Below, piece after piece: positions 1-10,615 of a stretch of 64,000 bases of DNA. The notes beneath the pieces were generated by a model, which saw nothing but the letters and a program-made list of their open reading frames with translations, did not search any database and had not been told where the DNA came from. Source of the stretch: Phlebopus portentosus (lineage: Eukaryota > Basidiomycota > Agaricomycetes > Boletales > Boletinellaceae). Location of the stretch: NCBI GenBank assembly GCA_037892935.1, contig JAYXKI010000018.1, positions 868,001 to 932,000 of the forward strand, given 5' to 3'. Every line of letters starts with the position of its first letter. Position 1 is the stretch's first letter. Position numbers and translations under genes: made by a program.

Positions 1-532
1 GAACCCACGAATCGAATCGAACGAGGCAGGATGGAATGGAACCCTGCGTCTGCGGAAGAAAGCTCGTCGTTTGGTCTCCATCCTGGCGTAAAATTCCCGT
101 CGATCGTAGTACAGCGTCCGTAGGAGAGCGTCCGTGTCGCAGTAGTTGGAGTACGCCGTCTCCGACCAGACTTCTTTCGTTCCTTTGGGACGGACTTGCT
201 CCAACGCTTCCTTCCGTGCCTGTCGAATTTCGTTAACAAAAATTCTTGATTAGAGTGCGCGGTTTACGCACCGTGGTTGCCTTCCACCCATCCATCAAAG
301 ATTCCATCACCGGATTCGTCAACCACCGAACCGTCATCGAACCTGTAGGCGCGATCCATTCGACCGGTTTTGTCTTATCCGGCAGAATTACCGTCGTGAC
401 GCCATGGTCTAGTTCATCCATTGCCGACCTGGCCAAGGCGACGTCTGCCTCGAATTTCGCGACCGCTGCCTTCCAGTCGTCATCGGAGTTGATGGGTCCC
501 AAGAGCGCGACGATTTCTTCGGAAGTGAACAT
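1..532 (-). CDS. Antisense accessory gene of Ty3 family A, 5' part (cut by window edge)
   Basis: This is the first exon and part of the second exon of the gene seen in full at 53285-55570. Exon 1 runs 532 to 272 (87 codons, starting MFTSEEIVALL), then a 52-bp intron 271-220 (GTGCGT donor, CTAAT branch, GACAG acceptor), then exon 2 from 219 to the window edge in phase 0. The coding strand is opposite to the family A element, whose LTR follows at 661. All 160 visible codons are open here, whereas the second copy has TGA where this copy has CGA. No domain is recognised in this part. The splice model is read by eye. It is supported by the same frame and the same splice sites in both copies. Confidence 0.6.
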
Positions 533-660
533 GTTGGAGAATGAAGAAGAGATGACAGCGGAAGAAAATTTGGACGCGACGCATTATGCTTCGAAACTCC
601 CACGCGTCGGATTGAGATGGGAGTGACCGCGGACGGTCACTATTTCATGAACCCGGGAGA

Positions 661-2288
661 TGAAGAGTAAGTCTGAAGCTTGGGAACGTACGGAGTCGTT
701 ACGACCAGTTCCGTGGTGTTCCGACTGGTTTCGCTCGGTTTCGACTGGTTTCGCTCGAACGAGTGAACTTAGCAAGAACGCCATAGTCCAGATGGCACGT
801 GCACCGTTCTTTGATCGGCCATCAAGACGGGAGAATCACGGCATCGAGTTTGCACGCGTCGATCACAAGTCTCCGGACCTCGGATCCGCATTCCAGACAA
901 AGAGATTTGACCCTGCAACCTCGTCCTCAGTCCCTCTCCTTTGTTAAACATCGCAGACTTACTTTGTCAGGCTAGCCAGAGCCCTTCCGAGTCGTTTCCC
1001 CGAGTTCCGCTTCGTTCCGCTCAAAGAGACCCGGTTCCGAAGGTTCCGCACATTTTCTGACCTTTCTATATGCGTCCCCTTTAATCCATTATGCTCTCGT
1101 TCCAGACATGCTTAGTATTGTTTCTTTTGACCTATGTGTCCCTTAAACCATTCCTATGCGCTCCTCTCCTTTGTAGATAGCGATATGCGTTCCCTTTTCC
1201 TTATGACGTAGGTTCTCTGACCGCTGGGAGGCTCAGTCTTGGACGTTTAGTATAAATATAGCACGACTCTCGTAGTAGAGGGAGAGCTTAGTCGGAGCTG
1301 AGTGGGAGCTTAGCTTGCAGTTCTCACATCGTCTCAAAGCCTCTCGACCTCTAGTCTACTTGTTCGTAGTGGACTCTCTCGTCTCTATAGTCTAATATAC
1401 GACATTTCGTGTTCTGTACAGTCGATCGGTGATCTCTCTTCGCAGTAGAGCCGTTCGCGCGTTCGTATAGTTCGCCGTCATCGTATAAAGGCTTCTCTAT
1501 CTTCTCTCACCCGAAAGAAGACCCCCTCACGTGTTTCGATCCGTTTCGCCCGGTTTCGCTCGTAACCCAGTTACTCTGCGTGCCACTCGCATTCGGTCTC
1601 GCAACACCTTCCCCTCTCCATTGTCGTCGGGAAAGGACACCATATCATCCCTTTCCTCTTGACTTTCCACTCTCCGCTTCCTCAAGACCAGCCCGGTGCT
1701 ATTCCGCATCGTTTCGATCGGAAACGGTCGGTTTCATCGTCCCACACATATCCTTCGATTCTCTCAGTCCCCTTCCGTCATCGTTGTGCACCTCCATCCT
1801 TCGCATCACATTACGACACACTCAGCTATTGTCCTTCGTCCATCGTATCGCGTTTCGAACCGTTACGCCGCGTTCCGACACTTAAGACTACGAGTGAGAT
1901 CGACTGCAGTCGCTTACCAGTGTGTTAGCACAGTCGATTAGTCACGTTCGGGTTGGTGGTTCGACTAGCGTAGCTTAGTTAGTTTAGTTCTTGTGCCTTG
2001 GGTTAGTCGGCTTTAGTCCAGAGCTCGCAGCTGAGCCGGAGAGTCGATTTAGCCTTCGCACCGCCACCGTCGATCTCGGAAGAAGTTCACCCTCGGAATT
2101 CTTCCTCGAGCGCTTCCCTCATATCCCCGGTTCTCACCAAGCCCTTCCATTGTATATCCCTATTTCCCTCCATTCCTTCGTGCCCTTAGCTCGGGTGTAA
2201 TTCTCTGCTGACCGTTTGAAGGTATTCTAGGGCAGCCCCTCGAACTATACACTCCCTGTCCGGCATCAGAACGTCCACAGGAGTTTCA
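661..2288 (+). repeat. LTR of family A, copy 1 (1628 bp, TG...CA)
   Basis: The repeat begins TGAAGAGTAAG and ends AGGAGTTTCA. It matches the reverse complements of 51529-53156 and 61957-63583, which fixes both ends. A TATAAATA box lies at 1251. GTTTCG and GTTCCG hexamers recur throughout. The preceding bases (acccgggaga) are only a weak polypurine tract. Short ORFs inside the LTR show no coding features. Confidence 0.9.
1251..1260 (+). promoter_or_regulatory. Probable TATA box of the family A LTR
   Basis: The sequence tataaatata lies mid-LTR and is conserved in the two inverted LTRs (near 52557 and 62987 on the minus strand). Transcription of the genomic RNA would start roughly 30 bp downstream. 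This is an inference from motif and position. Confidence 0.55.
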
Positions 2289-2594
2289 CCGATGACCCGC
2301 CTGTACAAAACTCCTTCGCCCAGGCCCCCTCCCATTCGAAGTTCGCTTCGCCCCACGCCGCTACAGGCCACCATACCCGAACTACCGGCGAACCAGCCTC
2401 GCCGCTAGCCTCCCATCCCACTTACTCGTCCCGCCGACGATCCGCCTACACGAAACACCTTCGCCTAGGCCCCCTTCCATTAGAACACTACTTCGGCTTT
2501 CGCCTATATTGGCCTCTACACTATAATACTGGCAACTTCACCTCGCCAAAAGCCGTCATACTCTCCGGTCAACCCGGATTACACTCGCTGAAAA

Positions 2595-2602
2595 TATATA
2601 AA
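2595..2602 (+). promoter_or_regulatory. TATA box of the 315-codon gene (second copy)
   Basis: TATATAAA lies about 80 bp before the ATG at 2680. The same box at the same distance precedes the other copy of the gene (33118-33125). This supports a dedicated internal promoter rather than expression only from the LTR. Confidence 0.5.
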
Positions 2603-2679
2603 GCGGTTGGCGACCTACTCACCGCCCCCAAAAAACACCTACCCTACAGATTACGAATACCATCGGCGCTCCTTACAAC

Positions 2680-3627
2680 ATGCCCCAGCTGGTTCCCAGC
2701 CTCGCCGAAGCATTCCCATTCGCACTGGCGACACCACTACTCCAAGTCCCGCACCCAGTCCACTTCCCCCGCCATGCCCAACACCTTTTAGATTTCAACT
2801 TCGCCCAATTAATCACACTTCCCGGACACCCCATGCTCCTTTACCCATGGCACCCTGATTACACAGCTATACCAAATATTCTCATCGCCGCCCTTCGCAG
2901 TTTTCATCACCCCTGCCCCGACACGGCGACGCTAATCTTCCTGCTGTACATTTGGGCCTCGCCGGACGCCCAGCAACTCCTCTGTCAAGACCCACGCCTC
3001 TCCGGCGGAAACTGGGGATCATTTTGCGACCTCCTCGCCGATGCGTTTCCTGCGGCGATGCCGTTCCCCGCCAGACACGTTCCCGCGATGCTTCAGATCA
3101 TCCCCGAACTCTTCGCCAGACACCATCTGACACCTGCCAACAAAGCGACACTCGTTTGCCGCATCCGAGAAATGCTCCGCATCAGCGGCGCCCTCACTAC
3201 TATTCCCATAATTCTCGGCACGCCTCTCGGCGATGGCGTACTACCCAATGCCCCCCTCGCCATCCTCAGAGAAGCGCCTATTGCACTCGAAAATGCCATC
3301 ATTTACTCCGACGCCACCTCAGAACTATCCCACAATGCCATAATCCAAGTCTTACGCCTCTTCGACGAGCGCGGCAACGATGATATACGCGACTGCGCCG
3401 CCAACGTCATCGCCATTATACTCCAAGCACAACAGTATTCGCTCTCAGCAATCGCAGCCGCCCAGGACATCGAAGAGCACCTCGCCGAGCTTCGGGAATC
3501 CATTGAACATCACCCATACCTCAACAACATACCCCAACAAGATGCGGCGGACAGAGCCAACCCTCCACCGCACACCGCCGCACCAATCCACAATCCGCCG
3601 ATGATCGATCTCACAACCAAAGACTAA
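2680..3627 (+). CDS. Family B accessory protein, 315 aa (second copy)
   Basis: I do not recognise the protein. It lies between the antisense gene and the 3' LTR of family B, on the same strand as gag-pol. It reads as mostly helical, with several leucine/isoleucine-rich stretches, a Pro/Ala-rich N-terminus, a cluster around GGNWGSFCDLLADAFP (near residue 110) and an acidic end (MIDLTTKD). There is no signal peptide or clear membrane helix. The copy at 33201-34148 has the same length with no indel. By eye I count about 15 replacement and about 15 silent differences, fewer replacements than the 2.5-3:1 expected without selection. A TATA box precedes it. Function is unknown; a role in element control or replication is inference. 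Confidence 0.7.
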   Translation: MPQLVPSLAEAFPFALATPLLQVPHPVHFPRHAQHLLDFNFAQLITLPGHPMLLYPWHPDYTAIPNILIAALRSFHHPCPDTATLIFLLYIWASPDAQQLLCQDPRLSGGNWGSFCDLLADAFPAAMPFPARHVPAMLQIIPELFARHHLTPANKATLVCRIREMLRISGALTTIPIILGTPLGDGVLPNAPLAILREAPIALENAIIYSDATSELSHNAIIQVLRLFDERGNDDIRDCAANVIAIILQAQQYSLSAIAAAQDIEEHLAELRESIEHHPYLNNIPQQDAADRANPPPHTAAPIHNPPMIDLTTKD

Positions 3628-3751
3628 TCCAGGAGCAAGTCACAGATATACCACCCAGTTACATCACAACCCCCGCTCAACTTCGCCTAAAAACCTCCCC
3701 TACACTACCCAGCATTTTTTTTAATCATTTTTTTACTTCGTCAGAAGGAGA

Positions 3752-5583
3752 TGTAGTGCGCCGCACTAACCTGTACTGGTCCAGCGGCACAGGCCTGTAA
3801 GGGTGGTACTCCCCTATGCCATACCCAGGACACCCCGCGTACTATTGTCAGCAAACCAGCCTTCGCCACCGTTACCCATAATACAGCCTGCTCAGCAGCC
3901 GCCGGACCTTCGGCAGCCTAGGAACAGCACCCACGCCGCCGCCGCCGCCGACCATACAAACTGGCGGCGACGCCTCCACTTCTATCTTATGATCACCTTG
4001 TCCCCCCTTCGACCAAATCCTAGTTCCCCTTCTCCAGCCTCTCTCAAGAACGGTTCCGCCGAATCCGGTGACTCCGGGCTTCGGAAATGCTCGCACGGCA
4101 GCCGGACACGCTGCGGCGGATGTATATCGCGCCATCGCGGAGGTGTATGCCTGCCGCCGCGCCGGCTGGGTGAACAATAGCCACTCTCAGGTCCATTTCG
4201 TTGATTGTTTCATATTCTTATCATCCCACATTGTATGCCGAGTGCGGTAGCGCACCCGGCGGCCGTCCGTATATTCCCCCTTTAGTTTTATTCGACCCCT
4301 TGGCGTTTCAGATCCATATAGAGCGCGCCCTGACCGATCCGAACAGCCCCGACGTTCGACACGACGTACCAGCACTCCGCCGTTCCGATTGGGGCACCCC
4401 TAGGTCTTGGTGGCTTGGCGGCGCATCTCGGCGGCGGCCCCCGCCGTCACGGCACGCCTGTCACACCTCGCTGCCCGCCGCTTTAAGTGATATTTCTTAT
4501 CAAGGACTCATAGTATATATAGAGAGCATGTATCTATCCTAAAAAGCAGCAGATATACACTCTAGAACGCAGCTACCAGAGACCAACCACAAGTAAAGAA
4601 GCCTCCTTCAAGAAACCAGTATATACAGAGAACCAGACAGCCGGATCGGGGGATCTCCCGGTCACGTGCCCTCGCCGATCCCATCCTGACGGCGTGGCCC
4701 CCGATCTCACAGGATAGAAGCCGCTGAGCTCATTCGCCGCCCTGGTCATCTCCCTTCTGCGCAGCTGTCACTCATCTAGCAATCGCTCCGGGGACTTTCC
4801 ACTTATATTTGCATCGCCGTCCCTCTCTCTCTAGCCTCCGCCGCCGCTCGGTCCTGAGCATTTGGGATTCCTCCTCCACGTCCCGACGCAGCCGTCACTC
4901 CTCTAGTAATCAATCCCACGGTCTTCGATTTCTCCCTGCGCCTGAGGCCCCTTTTGTGTTTCGTCACCGCCGCTCGGTTCAGATCATTTGTGATTCTTCC
5001 TCAACGCCTCGACGCAGCTGTCACTCTTCTAGGCATCTGTTATACTTCCTTGACGTCTCGACGCAGCTGTCACTCTTCTTGTGTTCGCCGCTACCGTCGG
5101 CGCCGGCGCCCCTTTTCGACTGAATCCAGTCTCCCACTTCTCGCCGCCTCCGCGTTGTTCCACCGCCGACACTACTACCCTTTCAAGTAGTGTCGACGCT
5201 CTCTCTCCCGCATCTTCTCTGTGTCGTTCCGACGTCATCTCCCCGACTACCAGGCGGAATTGCACTGGTGCGAACCTCCGCCGGCGCCGCATCCAGTCCG
5301 CCGCTGCGACCCCTTCACCGGTTCAGTTGGACTTGGCAATCCCTATACAGCTGTCGAGGCCCGGATCACCGCGGCGAGTTATTCGAAGGCGCGGTGGATC
5401 TGCCTAACGGCCAGATCCTTGTGCATCTGAGCTGAGTGTCGCTTCTGAAAGCCTGTAGGTAGTCTGTAGATCTGGTAGGACCTCCCCTTTTTCCTCTCGA
5501 CACCTTTGACATTGCCTCCCTGTGGTCGAACGCCGCCGCCGCCGCCGCCTTTGCCCCTATCTAGGAGAGTCTGATAGTCTACA
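3752..5583 (+). repeat. LTR of family B, second copy (1832 bp, TGTAG...CTACA)
   Basis: It begins TGTAGTGCGCC and ends GATAGTCTACA like the LTRs at 21499 and 34274. It is about 120 bp longer because a block containing gacgcagc(t/c)gtcactc is present in an extra copy (around 4845-5100). It is clearly older than the other two: many point differences, mostly at CpG. Just before it stands the polypurine tract agaaggaga. Confidence 0.88.
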
Positions 5584-6760
5584 ATGTGCAAAACCGATTC
5601 GGCAGTTTCGAAATCCGCCGCTCCAACCGTTGCAGGCACCGCATCAACCATGGGAAACCATAACCTGTGACCTGATTACCGATTTACCAGTCAGCAATGA
5701 AGGCTACAGTTCGATACTTGTTATAGTGGACAAACTCACTAAAATGGGGAAGTTCATTCCTTGCCAGGGGATACTCAATGCTAAGCAGTTGGCACGCTTG
5801 TTTCGCCAACACATCTTCAAATACTACGGGGCCCCTAAACAAGTAATCTCCGACCGAGGTAGCAACTTCACTGCACAATTCCTCAAGGAGTTCTGCAGAC
5901 TCATCGATGTCGAGTGGAAAACTAGTACAGCGTATCATCCACAAACCGATGGTCAAACCGAGCAACTCAATCAAGAACTCGAACAGTACTTACGCTGCTA
6001 CGTGTCCTACCACCAAACAGATTGGGCAGAGTACATCGATATGGCAGAATTCGCCTACAACAATCGAAAACACAGTACCACTCATCAGTCACCATTCTAT
6101 ACACTGTATGGATGGCACCCTCACCTGGATGTTGCGGAGACCGGTGATTCAAACGTGCCAGAAGCAATAAATCACCTAGAGGAGCTTCGACAAGTACAGC
6201 AAGAAGCCTATAATTCAATTAGGCAAGCGAACGAGGCAATGAAGCTTTATGCAGACCTGCATCGAGGCAAACTGCCAGAGTACAAGCCAGGAGATGAAGT
6301 GTTACTAGACATGAGGAATCTCAGTCGATTGGAACTGACAAAGAAACTTGCAATGAAATGGGCAGGCCCTTATAAAGTCGAGAAGGCAGTCGGACAAGTG
6401 TCATTCAGATTATGCTTACCCGAAACCCTTCCAATCCACCCTGTATTCCATGCAAGTCTTCTCAGGCCTTACAAGCGAAAGGACTACCCTGGAAGACCCA
6501 CACTAGATGAGCCACCACCTATTGAAGTGGAGGGCCAAGCGGAATATGAAGTGGAGACAATTCATGATACACGACGTCATCGAAACAAGATACAGTATCT
6601 TATTCAATGGAAAGGATACCAAGAGCAAACATGGGAGCCACTCGATAATCTCAAGAACTCCTATCAAATGATAGAAGAGTTCCACAAGAGGTACCCTCAG
6701 GCGATGAGGCCACCAAACCTTAATCAATGGATCGCCGAACGAAGACAAATTAGGAGATAA
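5584..6760 (+). pseudogene. Ty3/gypsy (chromovirus) integrase with chromodomain, 5'-truncated, family C
   Basis: The open frame runs in from the B LTR, but family C sequence starts at 5584 with the end of the integrase zinc finger. The catalytic core is complete: D in CDLITDLP, D in ISDRGSNFT and E in TDGQTEQLNQELEQ. A GPY module follows (MKWAGPYKVEKA). The C-terminus is a chromodomain (EYEVETIHDTRRHRNK, then QYLIQWKGYQEQTWEP), which in this clade targets integration to marked chromatin. Reverse transcriptase, protease and gag are missing, removed by the B insertion. The frame itself has no stop up to 6760, so decay here is slight. Confidence 0.9.
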
Positions 6761-7014
6761 TTGCATCACATGCACTCCACCCGATGGAGCTGCATATAGA
6801 GCCACAATAGAGACAATGAGTAAGGTATCCAACGACCTTACCAAGCAATGACATCACAGTGGCACCTCAAAGCGATAGCAGAAGAACACAAATTAGGCAA
6901 GAGAGAGGCGACATACCAGCAAGATGGTATAAAAGACGAAGAAACTCGAGCTGAAGGATCATCAACTCGAATCCTAACAGCTACCCATCTCTCAAAGACA
7001 ACTACTGCTCAGAC

Positions 7015-8013
7015 ATGCCAGTCTTCGACGAACTCCAAGCATTCAGTGCACCTGAAGATGCACCTGATTGGACGTTTGTACTAAAGCCACCTAATGAACG
7101 TTATCAATGGCCACAGCTATGCAACCGCTTTAACCAAGAGAACTACGAAGGAGAGATCATATCCTCATGCCCAGGAAAATACTTCGACGACCTATTCGAC
7201 AAATGGAACGCAGTCCATCAGCCAGCTGAAGAACAACCTGATCTTATGATACCGAAGCAACCAGAAGGACAACTGCTTAAACTCAGTAACCCTCGAGATG
7301 CAGCAGTTCGACGACTCAACAACGATGCATTCCTTACCTATGCAGTCGAACTCGAGACACGAGCCTTACATCGAGGACAAATCGACTTCAGCCACGAGCC
7401 AACATACAAGAATGTCATGGGCATCTACCATTCAGCAATTCAAATTTGCGCCTACAGACGAGGCCTGACAATCGCAACTCTTAACCGAATAATGCAATGG
7501 AGCCACTATCATCCCATCAGCGTGGATATGATGAAGTACATGAACTACCTAGCTGATCAGACAGCCTTTTACGCTTCCCATGCCATGCAGTTCATGGTGG
7601 TACTCAACATGACAAAGTACTACGAAGGTACTATGTACCAGGAGCTCATTCGAGCCAGACGATCTACAGGCCAAGCGAATGGTCTGTCAATTGATGACAT
7701 CACACACCACTTAGTCGAAGGAAGGATAGTCAACTATGATCCACAATACCTTATGAAACTCAACGAGCGAGAAGAGGAAGCAAGGGAAAGACTACAGGCA
7801 ACAAGACATCTGATGATGGAGGATATGATGATCACGATCTATCAGTATCCAAACGAGATCTACCAGCCAGACAACATGCTCACAATCACAGAGCAGGACG
7901 AGGAATTTGGTTCATCAGATGAAACCGATTCAGACGATTCAGATGAGGTTAACGAACTACCGCCTACGCCGATGAACTCACAGGAAACTATGCCTGAGAG
8001 TGAAGAACTATGA
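7015..8013 (+). CDS. Unrecognised 332-aa sense ORF downstream of pol, family C
   Basis: The ORF starts at an ATG 254 bp after the integrase stop, in the place where some Ty3 elements carry an env-like gene. No signal peptide or membrane segment is visible, so it does not look like an envelope. The N-terminal two-thirds is mixed helical with aromatic pairs (KYFDDLFDKWN, PGKYF). A helix-rich block of about 130 residues (ICAYRRGLTIATLNRI, NYLADQTAFYASHAMQF) follows. A charged stretch (LNEREEEARERLQ) leads to a Ser/Asp/Glu-rich tail (SSDETDSDDSDEVNE). A capsid-like or host-derived protein is possible. I see no homologue elsewhere in the window. Confidence 0.6.
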   Translation: MPVFDELQAFSAPEDAPDWTFVLKPPNERYQWPQLCNRFNQENYEGEIISSCPGKYFDDLFDKWNAVHQPAEEQPDLMIPKQPEGQLLKLSNPRDAAVRRLNNDAFLTYAVELETRALHRGQIDFSHEPTYKNVMGIYHSAIQICAYRRGLTIATLNRIMQWSHYHPISVDMMKYMNYLADQTAFYASHAMQFMVVLNMTKYYEGTMYQELIRARRSTGQANGLSIDDITHHLVEGRIVNYDPQYLMKLNEREEEARERLQATRHLMMEDMMITIYQYPNEIYQPDNMLTITEQDEEFGSSDETDSDDSDEVNELPPTPMNSQETMPESEEL

Positions 8014-8597
8014 TTTATGCAAGCTTTTCATTATTCTTTTATGCAACCCCTTTCCCATATCGCGACCTGACATGGTCAATTATGCATTCCATTCTTTCTA
8101 TGGTATCTATGGTCACATCTGACCAAATTATGCCTTTATGCAACCATTATTCCCAACTCGCTATGGTATTTATTCACCATATTCACTGAAATGCCAAGTT
8201 GTGAATAAGTTGATGGGCGGTTTAAGCCTACTTGGTTTAACCAACTATCAACTGTTGCACTTCTTGTGCATCCCAGTGATACATGGTGCATTATGCACCC
8301 TTTTCTTATCTTCTATGCAGAGGAAGAGGAGCCAATAGGCACTCAGACTCTATTTTACTTTTCGAAAAACCCCTTTGGAGGCAGGTGAACCGTAGGTGAA
8401 CCTATTGCTGTGTACTGGGATGGTTAAATATCACCCCATACCCAGTCAATACACCAGGCAAGCCACTTCCAAAGTAACAGAAAACTCATTCAGTAACGAC
8501 TTTATAACTTTTTCTTTCTTATCATTTTCAATTGCGTCATAATCTTTTACATGATGCATATTTCACATTTCACATTCACATCCCGTCCCACCACCCT
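8014..8597. other. Family C 3' region without a recognised gene
   Basis: This AT-rich stretch has repeated ttatgca(c/t) words and short ORFs lacking coding features. It lies between the 332-codon ORF and the end of the antisense gene and probably holds the converging 3' ends of both transcripts. Confidence 0.4.
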
Positions 8598-8924
8598 TTA
8601 CAAATCGACGACTTCCCAAACACCCTTCTCACGACTTTCCTGCGCTGAAATACCTGCTTTATCGACAGCTTCAGCTGAACTCGAAGGCGCATCAGGGTCA
8701 GGGAATATGCAGTTGACGCGCTGCCAAATTTCTGCAGTCCCTTCATTAGGAACCGATTGCATCTCATAATCGTTCTCCTATAGGACTATCAGCAGCTGCA
8801 ACCTGCAAACAGAGGCAAGAGAACTCACCTCATTACGTCTCCTGTGATCTAAAATCCAAAGATTCACGCCGAAAATTGCGACAAGAGCGATGAAAACAAT
8901 GCAGACAGCAATGACTTTGGACAT
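8598..8924 (-). CDS. Small antisense spliced gene: 91-aa single-pass membrane protein, family C
   Basis: Exon 1 runs 8924-8829 (32 codons, phase 0) and encodes MSKVIAVCIVFIALVAIFG, a clear membrane helix, followed by basic residues (DHRRRNE). A 51-bp intron 8828-8778 has a GTGAGT donor, a CTGAT branch and a CTATAG acceptor. Exon 2 runs 8777-8598 (59 codons then TAA), a polar tail with EIWQRVNCIFPDPDAP and WEVVDL. The strand is opposite to gag-pol and the gene lies just inside the 3' LTR, as in families A and B. By the positive-inside rule the tail would be cytoplasmic. No homology is recognised. Evidence is the good splice signals and a 59-codon frame that opens only through the splice. A second copy would decide it. 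Confidence 0.45.
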
Positions 8925-9035
8925 AACTGGGCAGTGATGATGATGGTTTGATAGCAACATCAACTATCACTAGGTGACTCCTTTATCCGAGCTTTCTCAC
9001 GGATTAGGATGAACATTTCTCCAAAAGTTCATCTT

Positions 9036-9048
9036 AGGAGGGGGGTAG
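9036..9048 (+). other. Polypurine tract of family C
   Basis: The sequence aggaggggggtag directly precedes the TG that opens the LTR. This is the expected plus-strand primer position. Confidence 0.7.
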
Positions 9049-10615
9049 TGAAAGGATCTGCTCAAAAACTCGCATCAAGATCGACACGATCGGCAGATCA
9101 ACAGGATCAGCATTCCAAACGCGACTAGTAACAGTCCAGCAGTCACTAGAGCCAAACTACTGTTAACGCGACCAAGGCAACGGTCACGGGCATCAACGGC
9201 AATAAATGGGCACCTAAGAAGCACGCCACAAGTACGTAACCCCGCGGACTACTTAGCACCGCCGACCAGTAATTACCACCGCCGATTTACTACCGCCAAC
9301 CGTCACCTTAACACCGCCGACCAAACTCCCAATCTGACCTGATCAAAAGAAGTCAAGAAGTGATCAAAACTACTAGAAGCCTGAGAAGTCTAGAACGCGA
9401 CTACTAAAGCCTAACACCTAAAGTCTAAAGGCTAATCTGATCCCAATGGAGACATCACTGGCATTCCAGCACTGTCAGACTTGTGCCCGAGTGTACATGG
9501 TCCTTTATGAGATATACTTCACAGTATGTCATGCTACAAGTGAAACGCGTGACTGCCAAATCGAAGTCCAACGTCACACACAAGAAGCATTACATGCCAA
9601 TCCACCAAATCCTATAATACCCAAGCAACATGAGGAACTCATTGTTACAACTCAAACCCCTCGAGCTGCAGACCCGATAACTTGGAGGATACTAGGATGG
9701 TACAAGCCAGAGCTGCATAACTCATGTCCAGCCTCTACAGTACAAGCAAACCTTTATTTACTAAGGAATGCGAACCTGGACACCAAGCAACTACAACTGG
9801 TACTCCAAAGAAGGATATGGCAATACATTCGCGATGTTAGACTCCCAGGCAAAGCATGGCTAGTCACTCGAACACAACTGCATCCCCCAGCGGAACTCAT
9901 ACAGTTCATGGTATGCATTGGACCATACTCTACACCAACCTGACATCTCAATACCGATGTGCGAGTTGTGCTTACACCCTTCGGACCACAAGACGAACAG
10001 TGAAGAGTCACATATCGAGCTGCCTACATTGCACCAAGAGCTACAATACCACCTGGTGATGGAATCGACGTCATAGTGGAGCACTGACAGTGGAGCTTTC
10101 CATACTGGAGCAGCACCTCTATTGTCTCAGTCAGCAACCCCACAGAATTCCGTCATAGTGGGAATACATTGGAGCAAAGTGGTGCTCAGTGGAGCAGAAT
10201 GATGAAGGAAGTGATGTAATGGTGGAGAGAAGTGGAGCAAGGTGGAGCATGGTGGAGTAAAGTGGAGAGAAGATGAGTAAGAAATAGGATGGAAAATGGA
10301 TTATCTAGAAAGCATAAATAGCGTTAGAAGTAGGCCCTCTTTCCCCCATCTTTCGATCCTCTTAACACACAGCGACAGTGTCTTACTACACTATCCATTG
10401 TGTGCTTTGTACTACTACGCCTCTTGGAAATCCCAATCTGCTCTTACTTTACCTTGTCTCTGAAAGCATTCCTTACCAGGACTGCAACTAGGAAGGACAG
10501 TAAGGGGACCGCGTGGTACAGCTAAACGTGGGTAGATAGATCACCTCTGCACAACATACCGCTGCTTAGGCAAAAGGATCGAAACCGGTGTAACCCCGGA
10601 CCTACACCTCTAACA
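9049..10615 (+). repeat. 3' LTR of family C (about 1567 bp)
   Basis: The start (TGAAAGGATC) is fixed by the polypurine tract and by a fragment beginning at 47827. The end (CTCTAACA) is fixed by an inverted fragment at 51330-51528 that stops at the same base. A TATA-like cataaatag lies near 10313. The segment 10140-10270 is a run of imperfect gtggagca(a/g) repeats. Confidence 0.65.
9446..9943 (+). CDS. 165-aa ORF inside the family C LTR (uncertain)
   Basis: An ATG-initiated frame lies wholly within the LTR. The protein has a Cys-rich start (HCQTCARVYMVLYEIYF) and a mixed, unbiased composition. The TGA that ends it would be a CGA before CpG decay, and the frame then stays open for another 22 codons. 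No domain is recognised. It could be chance in a 1.5-kb LTR. Confidence 0.25.
   Translation: METSLAFQHCQTCARVYMVLYEIYFTVCHATSETRDCQIEVQRHTQEALHANPPNPIIPKQHEELIVTTQTPRAADPITWRILGWYKPELHNSCPASTVQANLYLLRNANLDTKQLQLVLQRRIWQYIRDVRLPGKAWLVTRTQLHPPAELIQFMVCIGPYSTPT

Larger units (their letters stand above)
1..2288 (+). mobile_element. Ty3/gypsy family A, copy 1: 3' end only
   Basis: Positions 1-660 are the last internal part of the element and 661-2288 its 3' LTR. Both match the reverse complement of 51529-53840 almost base for base, so the two copies face opposite ways. The rest of this copy lies left of the window. On the right it stops at 2288 against family B sequence that corresponds to about 32811 of the full B element. 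This suggests that A inserted into an older B copy. Confidence 0.85.
2289..5583 (+). mobile_element. Ty3/gypsy family B, 3' end (second copy)
   Basis: The segment matches 32811-35985 of the complete B element: tandem-repeat remnant, TATA box, 315-codon gene, short polypurine tract (3743-3751) and 3' LTR. Its 5' part is absent, replaced at 2288 by the family A LTR. Its right end abuts the integrase of family C at 5584, so this B copy appears to have landed in a C element. Without a 5' LTR no target duplication can be read. Confidence 0.85.
5584..10615 (+). mobile_element. Ty3/gypsy family C (chromodomain clade), 3' half
   Basis: In order: integrase-chromodomain, a 254-bp gap, a 332-codon sense ORF, a 584-bp stretch without a convincing gene, a small antisense spliced gene, a polypurine tract and the 3' LTR. 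The 5' half is lost. Pieces of the same LTR recur at 47827-48088 (+) and 51330-51528 (-). Confidence 0.8.

Noticed and set aside
10140..10270. Clustered gtggag(c/a)a repeats as a possible CRISPR-like or satellite array
   Set aside because: Units are short and irregular without spacers. It is a simple imperfect repeat within an LTR.
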